64,000 bases of DNA, taken from assembly GCF_000702505.1 (NCBI RefSeq), contig NZ_JNIM01000001.1, forward strand, positions 2,914,001 to 2,978,000, written 5' to 3'. Numbering within the stretch: position 1 is the stretch's first letter; each line of letters begins with the position of its first letter. The stretch comes from Thermogemmatispora carboxidivorans (lineage in GTDB: Bacteria > Chloroflexota > Ktedonobacteria > Ktedonobacterales > Ktedonobacteraceae). The notes under the pieces are model-generated. The model ran no database searches and was not told the DNA's origin. It saw only the letters and a program-made list of their open reading frames with translations. A program made the position numbers and the translations under genes. Of this stretch, positions 26,714 to 36,119 are shown piece by piece.

Positions 26714-28662
26714 CGCGGGGCCTCCTCAGCCTGGCTGCAGATGTCAGACTCATCTCTCTGCGGGGCCACGACCAGCGTCTCCATGATAGTCAGCAGCTCC
26801 CCCAGGATTGGATGGTCGAAGACGACGAACGGATCAAGATCGATCTGGAACTGCTCATGGATGCTGGTCAGGAGGATGGCAACATCGAGAGAGTCGCCAC
26901 CGGCCTCAAAGAAATCGGTGTCTCGATCGACCTGGCCTGGATCCCGATCGAGAATCTGGCTGAACAGGTGGCAGAGGTGCGCTTCCAGCTCGCTGGACGC
27001 GCGCCCGACGCCCTGGCTCCAGCGCTGTCTCTCCTGCTGACCGTTCTCAAGAGGGATGCCTTGCTCGACGCCATCATGGTGGACCTGCTGCTCTACCGGT
27101 GAGGCAGACCCCTCCTGGCCAGCTCGGGACCGGGCCACGATGGCGCGTTCCTGGTAGCCGGCTTCCCCGGCGGTGACCACGACCTGCTCTGGCTGCACCT
27201 CAATGTGCACCGTGTGGTGTTCCAGGTGCGCCAGATCCAGCGACAGGACCGCCGTCGAACCATCTGGTGTCAGATCAAGGGTATAGGGCTTCCGGCAGAG
27301 CTGCGTTTTCGCTGAACCCTCTTTCCTTTCTCTGCTCACCGGGCTGGTCTGAATGGGGACATGACCTGGCGCAGGAGCCCTGAGAGCGACTGGCACCTGC
27401 TGCAGCAGGCGGAGGCCCCCCAGGTTCTTCCAGCACAGCGCTGGCTCTGAGACGGCCAGCTGAGCTGCCGGGAACTGCCGGAGGAATGACGAGGCGGCCA
27501 TCTGCACCAGATGCAGCGTGTGGTCCTCTCCCAGGCAGGCATGTGGTCCCCAACCAAAAGCGAGCGGCGGATGGCTCTGGTCGCGATCAAGCCTGCAGGC
27601 ATCTGGCTCTGGGGCGTACACCAACCGATCACGATCGGCTGCTGCCAGCACGATCAGCACAGTCTGCCCTCGCCGAATGCGTTTGTTGCTCAGGACGACA
27701 TCCTGCAGCGCCTGACGAGCGAGGACGTGTTGTGGACCGTCAAGCCGCGCGACCTCTTTGAGGAACGCAGGCCAGAGCGCCGGCTCGTGCTCAAGCTGCT
27801 CGCGCAGAGCTGGCTCTCGCCAGAGCCACAGCAGCGTCATGGCGATCAGGTGAGCCACCCCGTGAGAACCTGCGGCCAGCATGGCCAGCAGCGTGGCAAC
27901 CACGATCGCACCAGAGCCGGCTTCTTGCTCTGCTGAGCGTGGGACGCCTCGATTCGCTCCCAGGACCTGCAGCAGGTGGCTGACCAGGTCGCGCTGAGGA
28001 TGGAGCCGGCGGGCCTTGACCAGACGAGCGAAATACTCCAGGGCCTCGGTCAACCATTCAGACAGCTGCTCCACCTGAGCCGTTGAGTAGCCAGCCCACC
28101 CAGCGAGAGCCGCTTGAGCAGCGTCACCCCAGCGGGAGAGGGATGCCAGCGAGTCGGAGGGCAGGGTCAGGAAGCGGGCCTGAGCCGCGCGTGCGAGCGG
28201 CTCAGCAAAATCCGCGAGCAGATCGATGCCGGCCTCATGGGGGGCAGGCGCCAGGACAGCCACCTGCTCATCGATCAGCTGTTGCAGTGCAGCCGTCCTC
28301 TGCTCGACCATCTGGGGGCTGCAATGCGGCTGCAGCGCTCTGCGGACCTGGCGATGAAGCGGGCCTTCCAGGAACGGCGCAGCGAGCCTGAGCACCTGGT
28401 GCAGGGGAGGCAGTTGCACCGGCGCGCACTCCCTGGCACTCGCTTGCCAGCGAACCGGCAGCGCTCCGAAACGCCCTCTCTGGTCGCCCAGAATCGCTCT
28501 GGCCTCCTGATAACCGGTACAGACCCAGCGGTGCCCGTCTGGCTCAAAAACGAGCGGCCCGCAGCGCCGAAGGAAGGCATACCACGGGAAGGGATCGGCG
28601 ACGACCACAGGATCATCAAGCCGACGAAGGCACGCATGGAGTGTCATTCGTGCAAGCGTCAT
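26710..28662 (-). CDS. Cytochrome P450 fused to an acyl/peptidyl carrier domain
   Basis: 650 residues from the ATG at 28662, with AGGAG upstream. Residues 10-430 are a P450: ExxR at 303-306 (EVAR) and the heme loop FGWGPHACLG with Cys376. The I-helix reads AAGSHGVAH, so the usual acid-Thr pair is replaced by His-Gly, as in some carrier-dependent or peroxide-type P450s. Residues 450-510 form a beta-rich stretch, followed by a linker. Residues 555-635 are a carrier protein with the phosphopantetheine site GGDSLD (Ser591). The enzyme probably oxidises a substrate bound to its own carrier domain. No adenylation or ketosynthase gene is in the window, so the loading enzyme must act in trans. Confidence 0.9.
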   Translation of the reverse strand: MTLARMTLHACLRRLDDPVVVADPFPWYAFLRRCGPLVFEPDGHRWVCTGYQEARAILGDQRGRFGALPVRWQASARECAPVQLPPLHQVLRLAAPFLEGPLHRQVRRALQPHCSPQMVEQRTAALQQLIDEQVAVLAPAPHEAGIDLLADFAEPLARAAQARFLTLPSDSLASLSRWGDAAQAALAGWAGYSTAQVEQLSEWLTEALEYFARLVKARRLHPQRDLVSHLLQVLGANRGVPRSAEQEAGSGAIVVATLLAMLAAGSHGVAHLIAMTLLWLWREPALREQLEHEPALWPAFLKEVARLDGPQHVLARQALQDVVLSNKRIRRGQTVLIVLAAADRDRLVYAPEPDACRLDRDQSHPPLAFGWGPHACLGEDHTLHLVQMAASSFLRQFPAAQLAVSEPALCWKNLGGLRLLQQVPVALRAPAPGHVPIQTSPVSRERKEGSAKTQLCRKPYTLDLTPDGSTAVLSLDLAHLEHHTVHIEVQPEQVVVTAGEAGYQERAIVARSRAGQEGSASPVEQQVHHDGVEQGIPLENGQQERQRWSQGVGRASSELEAHLCHLFSQILDRDPGQVDRDTDFFEAGGDSLDVAILLTSIHEQFQIDLDPFVVFDHPILGELLTIMETLVVAPQRDESDICSQAEEAPR

Positions 28663-28980
28663 CGCAGAAAGACTCCTGGATGTTCCAGATGAACAGCCTA
28701 CGAATGATTCGTCCACAGAGCAAGGAGAGCAACAGGAGGAAACCGATGCTTTGCGCTCTCCAGGCCGCGACATCAAAGCTGCGTCGCTTCGCATCCTGCC
28801 CTTCGCTTGAGGTGGCCTGCGTGGCAGCACGCGATCTTCCGAGGAAGACGGATCTTGCAAGCGGATGGGAACACTCCAGGGAGGTACACGACTGGCCCCT
28901 CTCTCCCCTTCCCGTCCCCAATCGCAGCAAGGAGGATAAGATAATGTTGGCACCTGTTGTATCACATAAGCGATCTTCTT

Positions 28981-29010
28981 ACTGTAGCACAGGCTTCCCA
29001 GTTGTGTCAA
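28981..29010 (-). promoter_or_regulatory. Promoter for the P450-thioesterase operon
   Basis: On the minus strand TTGACA (29010-29005) and TACAGT (28986-28981) are separated by 18 bases in an unusually AT-rich stretch. The P450 start is about 320 bases downstream, leaving a long leader in which I see no supported gene. Confidence 0.55.
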
Positions 29011-29345
29011 GGAATACTCTATTCGATGACATGATAACAAATTACAGAAGAATGGAGTGTCTTTGTAGCACATACCGGGCAAGCAGCACTGCCAGCAGCG
29101 TTCAGACAGCAATCGATCGGATAAAGACCATCGATTGCCCTGCTCTGCTCTCTCTCTCCTTACCGGGAAGGGAGCAGGCACTTGCGACAAGTGACCTCTT
29201 CCCTCTATGGCTGCCAGCTGGCTCAACGAGTCGGTCGGCAGGCAGCCCATCCTAAACCGATGCAGGCACGGGATTGCCTGGCAGCCTGAATGATTCCGAC
29301 AGGCATGTCAGGCAGCTATCCCGCGCTAAGCGGAGAGGCGCCACT

Positions 29346-30572
29346 TCATGCCGGTTGCAAGAGGGGAGGGAGGGCCTTGCCAGGGGTGTCCAGCCCATAA
29401 TTGGAGACCAGCCAGCCTGTGCCCCCCATCGGCGCATTGGCTCCCTGGCTGGCAGGCGGCACACGCACGAGCAGGACGCCCATCCGATGGACACGCGGTT
29501 GTTGGCTGGTCGGGTCCTTCATCAGCCCCTGCTGGGACTGGCCTGTCTGGGGATCAGTCAGAGACTGCCACAGCGTAAACGTGACCTCTACCCACGCAAA
29601 CTGCTGCTGCCCGCGAACGGCAAAGGCCATCAGGCGAGGCTGTGGATCGATGACCGCCTGAATCAGGCGTTCTCCTACCACAAGATCGTAGAGCTGGTTC
29701 GTCGTCACCCGGACATCTTGCTGCCGAAACCGCTCACGAGCCGCCGGAGTGAGCAGGAACACTGCTGCTGTCAGCGTTCCTCCATGTTGGGCGCGAGTCC
29801 CGACAGAGCGATAATCCAGGCTCATCTCGCGATCCGTAAACGTGACAGCCGTCCGTTCAGCAAACAGCGCATCCCCCAGCGTCAGCCCCGCACTGGTCCA
29901 CCCAGTGGGGAGGGAAACCGGTATCCAGTTGCCCGGGTCGCTGGCGCCAGTCGCCGTCGGCGAGAGCGCCTGAGGAGGGAGCCGGGACGGAGGAGCCGTA
30001 GCCACCGGCGACGAGCCACGACGGGTCCCGGGTGTGGCTCCTCCAGGAGTAGAGCGCTGCTGCGCAACCGTCGTTGCGTGCGTCGCCGGTGGATGGGGCG
30101 AGGCAGCGGGAGCAAGCAGAGTGAACCCTAGAAACCCTACTGTCAGGACGACGACAACGCTGATCAGACCAGGCTTGAGCCACATCCGCCAGCGCGTACC
30201 TCCTGGAGACGGGCTTCCTGGACGGGATGAAGACGGCGCTCTCCCTGCTCCTGGCGCCCCCGCCGGGGCCGTCTGCTCGGAGGCCAGAGCAGGGAGCGGC
30301 TCAGAGAGTTGAAACGGGAGCGGAAAGGCATCGCTCCAGCTTTCATGGTCCACCTCTGTCTCCAGATCGGGAGCAGCCCCCTCCTGGAGGACGAAGGAGG
30401 TGAACGGGTCCACAGGATCGCTCATAGCAGCCGGGTCACGCCTATCACTGGCGTCGACAGGCCGTGGGCTCGCAGTGGGGGTCGGCGACAGGGGTCGCTC
30501 CCCATGTTGATCGGCCTGGTGCAACGGGCCAGAGGACGGCCCTGCAGAAGCGCCAGGTGGTTCGCCTGTCAT
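29346..30572 (-). CDS. Single-pass membrane protein of unknown function
   Basis: 408 residues from the ATG at 30572 (AAAGGAG upstream; the frame is open further 5' without a site). Residues 1-130 are cytoplasmic and rich in Pro/Ser/Ala/Asp. One membrane helix spans about 134-154 (LISVVVVLTVGFLGFTLLAP). The outer part has a Thr/Pro-rich stalk and a 220-residue globular domain with WIPVSLPTGWTSAGLTLGDA and QLYDLVVGERLIQAVIDPQP. The layout matches the other bitopic proteins of the window (4819, 23971), but the outer domain is not similar and I cannot name it. Confidence 0.75.
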   Translation of the reverse strand: MTGEPPGASAGPSSGPLHQADQHGERPLSPTPTASPRPVDASDRRDPAAMSDPVDPFTSFVLQEGAAPDLETEVDHESWSDAFPLPFQLSEPLPALASEQTAPAGAPGAGRAPSSSRPGSPSPGGTRWRMWLKPGLISVVVVLTVGFLGFTLLAPAASPHPPATHATTVAQQRSTPGGATPGTRRGSSPVATAPPSRLPPQALSPTATGASDPGNWIPVSLPTGWTSAGLTLGDALFAERTAVTFTDREMSLDYRSVGTRAQHGGTLTAAVFLLTPAARERFRQQDVRVTTNQLYDLVVGERLIQAVIDPQPRLMAFAVRGQQQFAWVEVTFTLWQSLTDPQTGQSQQGLMKDPTSQQPRVHRMGVLLVRVPPASQGANAPMGGTGWLVSNYGLDTPGKALPPLLQPA

Positions 30573-31753
30573 CAGATAGTTCTCCTTTCTTGCTGGCTTG
30601 ACAGCGGAGGAGCAGCTTCTCAGCCTGCCCGTCAGAAGGGCCAGCGCAAGACTCCTTGTCGCGGGTGGCTTCCTCCTCTCCAAGAGCAGCCTTCCCTTCC
30701 TCCATCTCATCGGTGAGGTTGGGCATCGGAGGGCCAGCCGCACTCATGGGACAGTCTAGCGCACTGGACCCCCAGGACAACGGGAGCGCCCTGGGAATCT
30801 CCTGGGAGCCAGGCAGGAAGCGTCTGGGAGCCAGGCGGGAAGGACCGGGCCGGGGCCACAGCACGGGGTCCTGGTGATGCACCAGGTGGGGTCGAGAGCG
30901 GACGTCGGCAAGCAGGGGCAGCACAAGAGGCCAGGAGTATGAAGACACAGCGATCAGCAGCCAGCCTGGCTGTGCTTCCGCTGCTCACCCATCAGCATGG
31001 CACACGTGCTGCCATGCGCGGTGATATCCTTCTTCGGAGCAACTCGCAGGAGAAAAGGGGCAGACAACGATGGAGACAAAAACCCTGTATGATTTGAGAT
31101 ATGCGCGCTTTTCGAGATGCACACGTACTGAGGTCTCCCCAGAGCACTTCTACGCCACTACCCTCTCCTACCGTATCTGGAAGCTGGATCGCAAGAGGAG
31201 TAACCAGCGAGGCTATACACCGCTGATGCTCATCAGCGGTCCTTGTGAAGATCGCACGGAGGCGGAGAGCGCAGGGAGGGTCGTGCTGACGAAACACTGC
31301 CGCGGACTGGCTGGCGAGGCTGACAGGTGGCGCGCCCTGCGCCTGCTCGCTCATCGTGCCCTCGCAGCAAACCACGTGGAGGCGATTCTCAAAGCAGGCC
31401 CCCAGACGCCAACAAGCTGGGGAGCAGCGAAGGGGTGCTGATGGAAGTGGTGGCCCCTCCAGACTGAGGGCTGCCGCTGGTCGGAGCATCCAGGGAGTCC
31501 AGAGGAGGAGAGGGCTGCCCACAGACGCAACCTTGTGGCCAGTTGGGAGGCACCGTTCCAGGCGTGGCATCTGCCTCTCGGCGATTGCTCAGCTGAAGCG
31601 TGCAGCACTTGCCTGGTCTCGCAACGACTCCCGTTCTTCACCAGGGTGAACCATCCAGCGTCCAACCAGCAGGCGTTGAAACCCGCCAGGACGCGCTTTT
31701 CTCGCATCACCACGACGTGATGACAAGGCGGAAGGACCCGGGAACCCCCTGCC
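30573..31753. other. Intergenic region without a supported gene
   Basis: Nearly 1.2 kb. A 123-codon plus frame at 31070-31441 and several antisense frames cross it, but none has a good ribosome site, family motif or consistent coding character. Promoters for the gene at 29346 should lie at its left end; I could not place them with confidence. Confidence 0.4.
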
Positions 31754-33841
31754 TCACGACCCATACGTGCTCCCTGTCTCAAGATAACGCAGAATCCTTT
31801 TGAGCACCTTCTGCACCCGCTCAGGACACGAGCAGTGGGTGGCAAGGAACCTCCCCCGAGCCACCTTGCTTGAAAACTGCCCGGCTTGAGTACGTACCTC
31901 CTGCGGTAGCTCTGCTTCCACAGCCACTTCAAAACCCTCGTTAGCGCGTGTGGCCAGGGTGAACACTCCGAAAGATTCGAGCTGTTCAGTCCAGCGCTGG
32001 AACGCCTGAGAATCGCTCTCCACCCCTTCTGGAGGAGCAGGTAAAGTTCGACCAGCCACTTCCAGGATCTTCCGTATCCAGAAGATGGGGTCCTTTGAGT
32101 TGTTGGCCTTGTCCCAGCACAGATCCCCGTCGCCAAGGACGGCCCAGGGAATGGAGAGCGGTTGGAGAAGGGCAACCCATCGCGCAAAATTCGCCTTGCC
32201 GTCCACTGAGAGCACGACACCACCCCGGTTCAGCAGGTCTGGGTACCAGACTGGCAAAGCTCCCTGCTCGGTTTCTCCTTCAACCAGCAGCACGGCCTGG
32301 CTGAACAGGAGCGCTTTGGCTGAGGGATTCTCTTTGAGGAACCGCTGCAATTTCGGCTCTGGAAGATACGGGCTGCCACCGAAGGTCGAGCGAACTGTGC
32401 TCTTCGCCCCGCCTCCAGCAGAGAAACGGCTCACGCACGTGAGCCTGTTATCAGGTACCAGGGAGGGGCTATGAGTGATCAAGAGCACCTGATTCGCTGG
32501 AAGGACAAGACCAGGGTGCCTGTCTTCTCCGTCCTGCCCCAGGAGAGTGAGCAGGCGAACCTGGGCCGACGGGTGCAGGTGCAAGGCCGGTTCATCCAGC
32601 AGGAGGATCCGACCAGGACCTTCTCCAAGGATGGTAGCCAGCAAAAGCGCCTCAGCTCTGCCCGCTCCACTGAAGCGGAGAGGAAGATCCCCCCAGCGAT
32701 TGAGGATGACTATTTCCACCTCCTGGTCTGAGGACGCAGAGTGATCCCCCCCCGAAGCCAGCCGTACTTCGCAGTGTTCACCTGTCAAACAGGTAAAAAT
32801 CCTCTGTATGTCTTGATACTGTTTTCGCTCCGTCATGGAACCGTTCTTCTTAGCAAACAGCAACCGTGCCAGGTGTTCGCCCGCGCTTATCCCTGACCAG
32901 GAGCTATCCGCTGTTGTCCCCAGCAGGGAACGGTCGGCAGGGAGACGGAGTTCATCGAGCGCCAGAAGGGATTGCTGCATCAGCTGCTGGAACAGCAGAT
33001 GCGCGTTCCTCAGTTGGTGCGAGCCGGCAGGGATCACCAGCGATTCGCGGAGCGCTCGGTGCGTAGCAAGCTCTGAGGGGTGAACAAGTCGTGGATAGTC
33101 CTCCACCTGGAGGCGAATGCCTTGATCGGCAGGAATCCAGGCAGGAACGTCAAAGGAATTGAGTTCAGAAAGGAATGCGCACCCTCCTGTGCCAGAGAGC
33201 GTGGTCAACAGCTCTTCCTGCTGTGCCGGGTCGAGGTGAGCAAGCCACGCAGTAAATAACGAAGCTATGGGCGTTGAGGCTGGCGAAGCACTCCCGTAGA
33301 GAATCCCTCCCCGACTGAGATCAAGGCAGAAGAAGAATGGTGCTCCCTGGCGAGGCGCCTCATAGCGACAGAGCCATCCCCACTGTTCATCATAGGTGAG
33401 CACAAGCCGTCCTCGATAGAACCAGGTCAGCAGATCACGGGAAAGCTGTTGGTGGACCCAGGCATCGAATCGCTTGAGGCCAGCAGGAGTAACAGAACGC
33501 TGCCGGGCCTTCAGAGCCTGATCGATAGACGGCTGGTCACAGAGAACCGCCGCGAAGAAGCGCACACACCAATCCTGTTCCTGGACGGTATTGAGTTCAA
33601 TCTCCAGGGTGATCTCGATCGTTTGCGCCTCAGCGCCTTGATACCCTGCATGCTCCCACCTTGTGGCAGCCTGGGATCGGTCCAGGGCCAAAGCATCATA
33701 CACGCACTTGAGGGCACGAAAGACATTCGTCTTGCCTGCACCGTTCGGACCTACCAGCACGTTCAGCCGGGGATCAAGATCCGGCCACGAAAAAGAGTCA
33801 AAAGAGAGAAAGTGTTTCACCGAAATTGCTCGAATGATCAT
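31754..33841 (-). CDS. OLD-family ATPase/TOPRIM nuclease, probable phage-defence protein
   Basis: 695 residues. The N-terminus has an ABC/SMC-type ATPase: Walker A VGPNGAGKTN (residues 30-39), signature-like RFSGAGRAEALL, Walker B GRILLLDEPALHLHP and the switch His LLITHSP. The C-terminal third has TOPRIM features: LLVEGETEQGALP (conserved Glu) and AVLGDGDLC (DxD). This domain order defines OLD (overcoming lysogenisation defect) nucleases, which nick or degrade DNA and often act in anti-phage defence. There is no UvrD-like partner next door, so it is a stand-alone (class 1) type. It opens the defence island that continues to the CRISPR array. Confidence 0.87.
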   Translation of the reverse strand: MIIRAISVKHFLSFDSFSWPDLDPRLNVLVGPNGAGKTNVFRALKCVYDALALDRSQAATRWEHAGYQGAEAQTIEITLEIELNTVQEQDWCVRFFAAVLCDQPSIDQALKARQRSVTPAGLKRFDAWVHQQLSRDLLTWFYRGRLVLTYDEQWGWLCRYEAPRQGAPFFFCLDLSRGGILYGSASPASTPIASLFTAWLAHLDPAQQEELLTTLSGTGGCAFLSELNSFDVPAWIPADQGIRLQVEDYPRLVHPSELATHRALRESLVIPAGSHQLRNAHLLFQQLMQQSLLALDELRLPADRSLLGTTADSSWSGISAGEHLARLLFAKKNGSMTERKQYQDIQRIFTCLTGEHCEVRLASGGDHSASSDQEVEIVILNRWGDLPLRFSGAGRAEALLLATILGEGPGRILLLDEPALHLHPSAQVRLLTLLGQDGEDRHPGLVLPANQVLLITHSPSLVPDNRLTCVSRFSAGGGAKSTVRSTFGGSPYLPEPKLQRFLKENPSAKALLFSQAVLLVEGETEQGALPVWYPDLLNRGGVVLSVDGKANFARWVALLQPLSIPWAVLGDGDLCWDKANNSKDPIFWIRKILEVAGRTLPAPPEGVESDSQAFQRWTEQLESFGVFTLATRANEGFEVAVEAELPQEVRTQAGQFSSKVARGRFLATHCSCPERVQKVLKRILRYLETGSTYGS

Positions 33842-34413
33842 CGATTGTCCCTTCCTGAAGAAGATGGGGGTTGAGCCGAGCCGCTTGTTGCTCTGGGACA
33901 GAGAGCTACTTCTCTCTGTTCTCCGCGCTCACCAGTTTCTCTCTCTTGAGGGGGGAGCCGCAAGATCGTCCTCCTGCCCCCAAGAAGAGAGCGCCTCCTG
34001 ATCGGTCAGGCAGCAGTCTCCGGGTGCACAAGCCGCTGTTTCTTCAGGCTGCCTGCGCACAGCCGAGCGAGCGCCCTCGCCTGGTGGACTGCAGCGGCAA
34101 GTCATGGCATCTACTCAGCAGACGCGGCTTATTGGACCAGGCAGACCATCAGTCCGTCTGAATCTCCGCTGTCCCTGGAGAGAGGAGATCTTGCTTCCGC
34201 GGCAGCTCGTCTTCCTCTGGCAGCACACAGGGGATTGCCGAGGCCCGTTCCCGTCAGTGGCGGGGGAGAGGATTCCCGGCCCCCTGGCTTCCCCCTCACG
34301 CCGCACAGGCACAGCCATGAAGAGAGGCCCGAGAGAATAGTGGCAAACGCCTGTCTCCACAAGGGTGAGGAACACCCCTTCACGCACTGGCGTACCTCCC
34401 TTCCTCGGGCTGC

Positions 34414-35001
34414 TCAGGTACAGTATTGCTTGACTACCTGGATAGAGATCGAAAAGGTATCAGCCCCTAACAGCAGGCAGCGGGCATGAAGAAAGATGGT
34501 CGTCGGGACAACGGAGAAGGCGCCGCCGGTCCATGCTGAGATCGTTCCGTTCTGCTGGATAGTGAAAGGATGAGCACCGGCGGCGATAAAGTCTCGCAGA
34601 ATGTCCTCGGCGGTGTAGCTCAGGTCCGACGTCGGGGTCGGCAGCAGGGTTGGCAGGGAAGTCGCAGAGGAAAGAGAGGACGGCCTCGCTCTGGCCCCTG
34701 GAGACGACACCGATCTGGGTCCCGTGGAGCGGGAAGCAAGTGCACCTGGCTGACTTCGCCAGTACAGCGTTGCCACGAGCACCCCAGCACTGGCAGAGAC
34801 GAGAACCAGACAGAGCAGCAGCAGGGTCATGAGACGCTTTCTTGCATGCCCTGAAGCAGGAGGTGGCGGCGGGAGTGGGGGAAGTTCCCATGTTTCCTTA
34901 TACGGATAGGGACCTGCACCAGCTGTCGCGTCGGGGAGATCATTGCTCGTGGGAGACTGGGTCATTTCTTGCGGCAGCCTCGTTGGATCATCCGCGCACA
35001 T
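34414..35001 (-). CDS. Membrane-anchored protein, shorter copy with internal deletion
   Basis: 195 residues. It matches the 250-residue protein at 4819-5571 almost throughout: same start MCADDPTRLPQE, same Pro-rich segment, one membrane helix (LMTLLLLCLVLVSASAGVLV) and the same end VVKQYCT. Sixty residues of the outer domain, including the CNGPC pair, are gone: GGAFSV is joined directly to VPTTIF in frame. Promoter and ribosome site are intact, so a shortened protein may still be made. Function unknown. Confidence 0.75.
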   Translation of the reverse strand: MCADDPTRLPQEMTQSPTSNDLPDATAGAGPYPYKETWELPPLPPPPPASGHARKRLMTLLLLCLVLVSASAGVLVATLYWRSQPGALASRSTGPRSVSSPGARARPSSLSSATSLPTLLPTPTSDLSYTAEDILRDFIAAGAHPFTIQQNGTISAWTGGAFSVVPTTIFLHARCLLLGADTFSISIQVVKQYCT

Positions 35002-35128
35002 CGCTCACCTCGCTTTTTGTAAAGCAGAAAAAAATAAATAGCGAGATCAATCATGAAAGAGTACTCTATACTTCGTGCTCCCATCCGGCCTGAGCTGCTC
35101 GCAAGGCTTTTCCACATGTTTTGTACGC

Positions 35129-35157
35129 ATTGTAGAAGCGACAGCACACGTTGTCAA
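35129..35157 (-). promoter_or_regulatory. Promoter of the shorter membrane-anchored protein gene
   Basis: On the minus strand TTGACA (35157-35152), 17 bases, then TACAAT (35134-35129). Both boxes are identical to those at 4660-4688 while the spacer has changed, which suggests the promoter is under selection. Confidence 0.7.
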
Positions 35158-35404
35158 GGGACAGAGAAGGATGCCTCCCTATTTAGACACAGCCATCATC
35201 GCGGATGAGGCCGTTCTCAACGCCCGGTACAGCTATAGCCAGACAGCGTGCAGATGCCTTCCGAGAAAGGCTATAAGTGACCGGTGTCTCGTAAACATGA
35301 GAGATCGTCTCCCAACTCCGGGTGTCATACACCCGAGCCGGATCGAGTATCCCTGGCTTCCCCAATCTCTACCTTGGCAAAAAGCCAGGGATGCTTCAGC
35401 CGAA

Positions 35405-35480
35405 TCGTTCTTCGCGATCAGTGCGGGTGTGCTGATCGATACTTTCATCATCCGACCCCTGCTGGTACCCGCCATCGAGA
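35405..35480 (+). pseudogene. Fragment of an MMPL/RND-type transporter
   Basis: SFFAISAGVLIDTFIIRPLL and VPAI match the last membrane helix region of MMPL-family exporters (usually G-V-L-x-D-T-F-x-V-R-x-x-L-V-P-A). Only about 25 codons are recognisable and nothing upstream continues the homology. It is a small relic. Confidence 0.5.
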
Positions 35481-35639
35481 GAACCGTCGTGCAGCAGGCT
35501 GAGCCTGCTCCATCGCCTCAGTTGGTCAGAACGGCTTGTTCGCAATGCCCGTAGTGAAACAACTGATCAGTTCACACTCACTCTGCACGTTTTCCCAGAT
35601 CACATCGCAACTTTCCTCTGCTCATCTGGTGATGCAGGT

Positions 35640-35790
35640 AAATTATCTGATGTATCAATGGCAACAGTATCATTACATCATAAGTCATGACTGATATTTG
35701 TATAGTTGATATATAATGTAAAAAAATTATTTTTTCATATAAAATAATATATATGTAGATCATAAAAAGTAAACATGTGAAGGCGATTTT
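35640..35790. other. Very AT-rich island
   Basis: About 150 bases of almost pure A/T (runs such as ATATATAATGTAAAAAAATT) in otherwise GC-rich DNA, upstream of the DISARM-like fragment. No gene is visible in it. It may be foreign DNA or a promoter and silencer region at an insertion junction. The rest of 35183-36119 is also without a supported gene. Confidence 0.5.
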
Positions 35791-36119
35791 CAGCTCATGA
35801 GGAATGGATGACTGATTACAATAGCCAGAAACACCTGGAGCATGAGGAGCGGCAGGATGGTTGCCATAGCTCTGTGGTAGTACTCAGGTTGGGTCAAGGG
35901 AATGCAACTGAGATACTTCAGGTGTTTGAGACCAGTTGCGAGACGCTCCGCCTCAACAACGCAGGATATGTCAACGTTCATCACTCCCTGCTGTATGGAA
36001 GGGGGAACCTGGCTGGATAGGAACCTCCCTGCCAGTCTTGAGGGTAGAGCTCCCCCCACTCCGCTGAAACACTCCTCGGGCAACCGCCAGGCTCGTCGGT
36101 TTCCCGTCCCCGGTCCCGC

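Larger units (their letters stand above)
34195..35182 (-). repeat. Inverted duplication, right copy
   Basis: Reverse-complement partner of 4636-5800: promoter, membrane-anchored protein gene and about 220 bases of 3' flank are all shared. This copy has lost about 180 bases inside the gene. The deletion ends lie in similar words (TCTCCGT and TCTCAGT in the left copy), so slippage between short repeats explains it. Boundaries are by eye. Confidence 0.75.

Noticed and set aside
31070..31441. 123-codon plus-strand frame in the gap before the OLD gene
   Set aside because: Weak ribosome site, no family motifs, uneven composition, and equally open antisense frames.
34414..35001. Calling the shorter membrane-anchored protein a pseudogene
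   Set aside because: The 60-residue loss is in frame and promoter, ribosome site, membrane helix and C-terminus are intact, so it may still be expressed.
35790..36083. 97-codon minus-strand frame before the drmA fragment
   Set aside because: Partly protein-like, but no start signal or family, and it overlaps the drmA-side frame; not enough to call.
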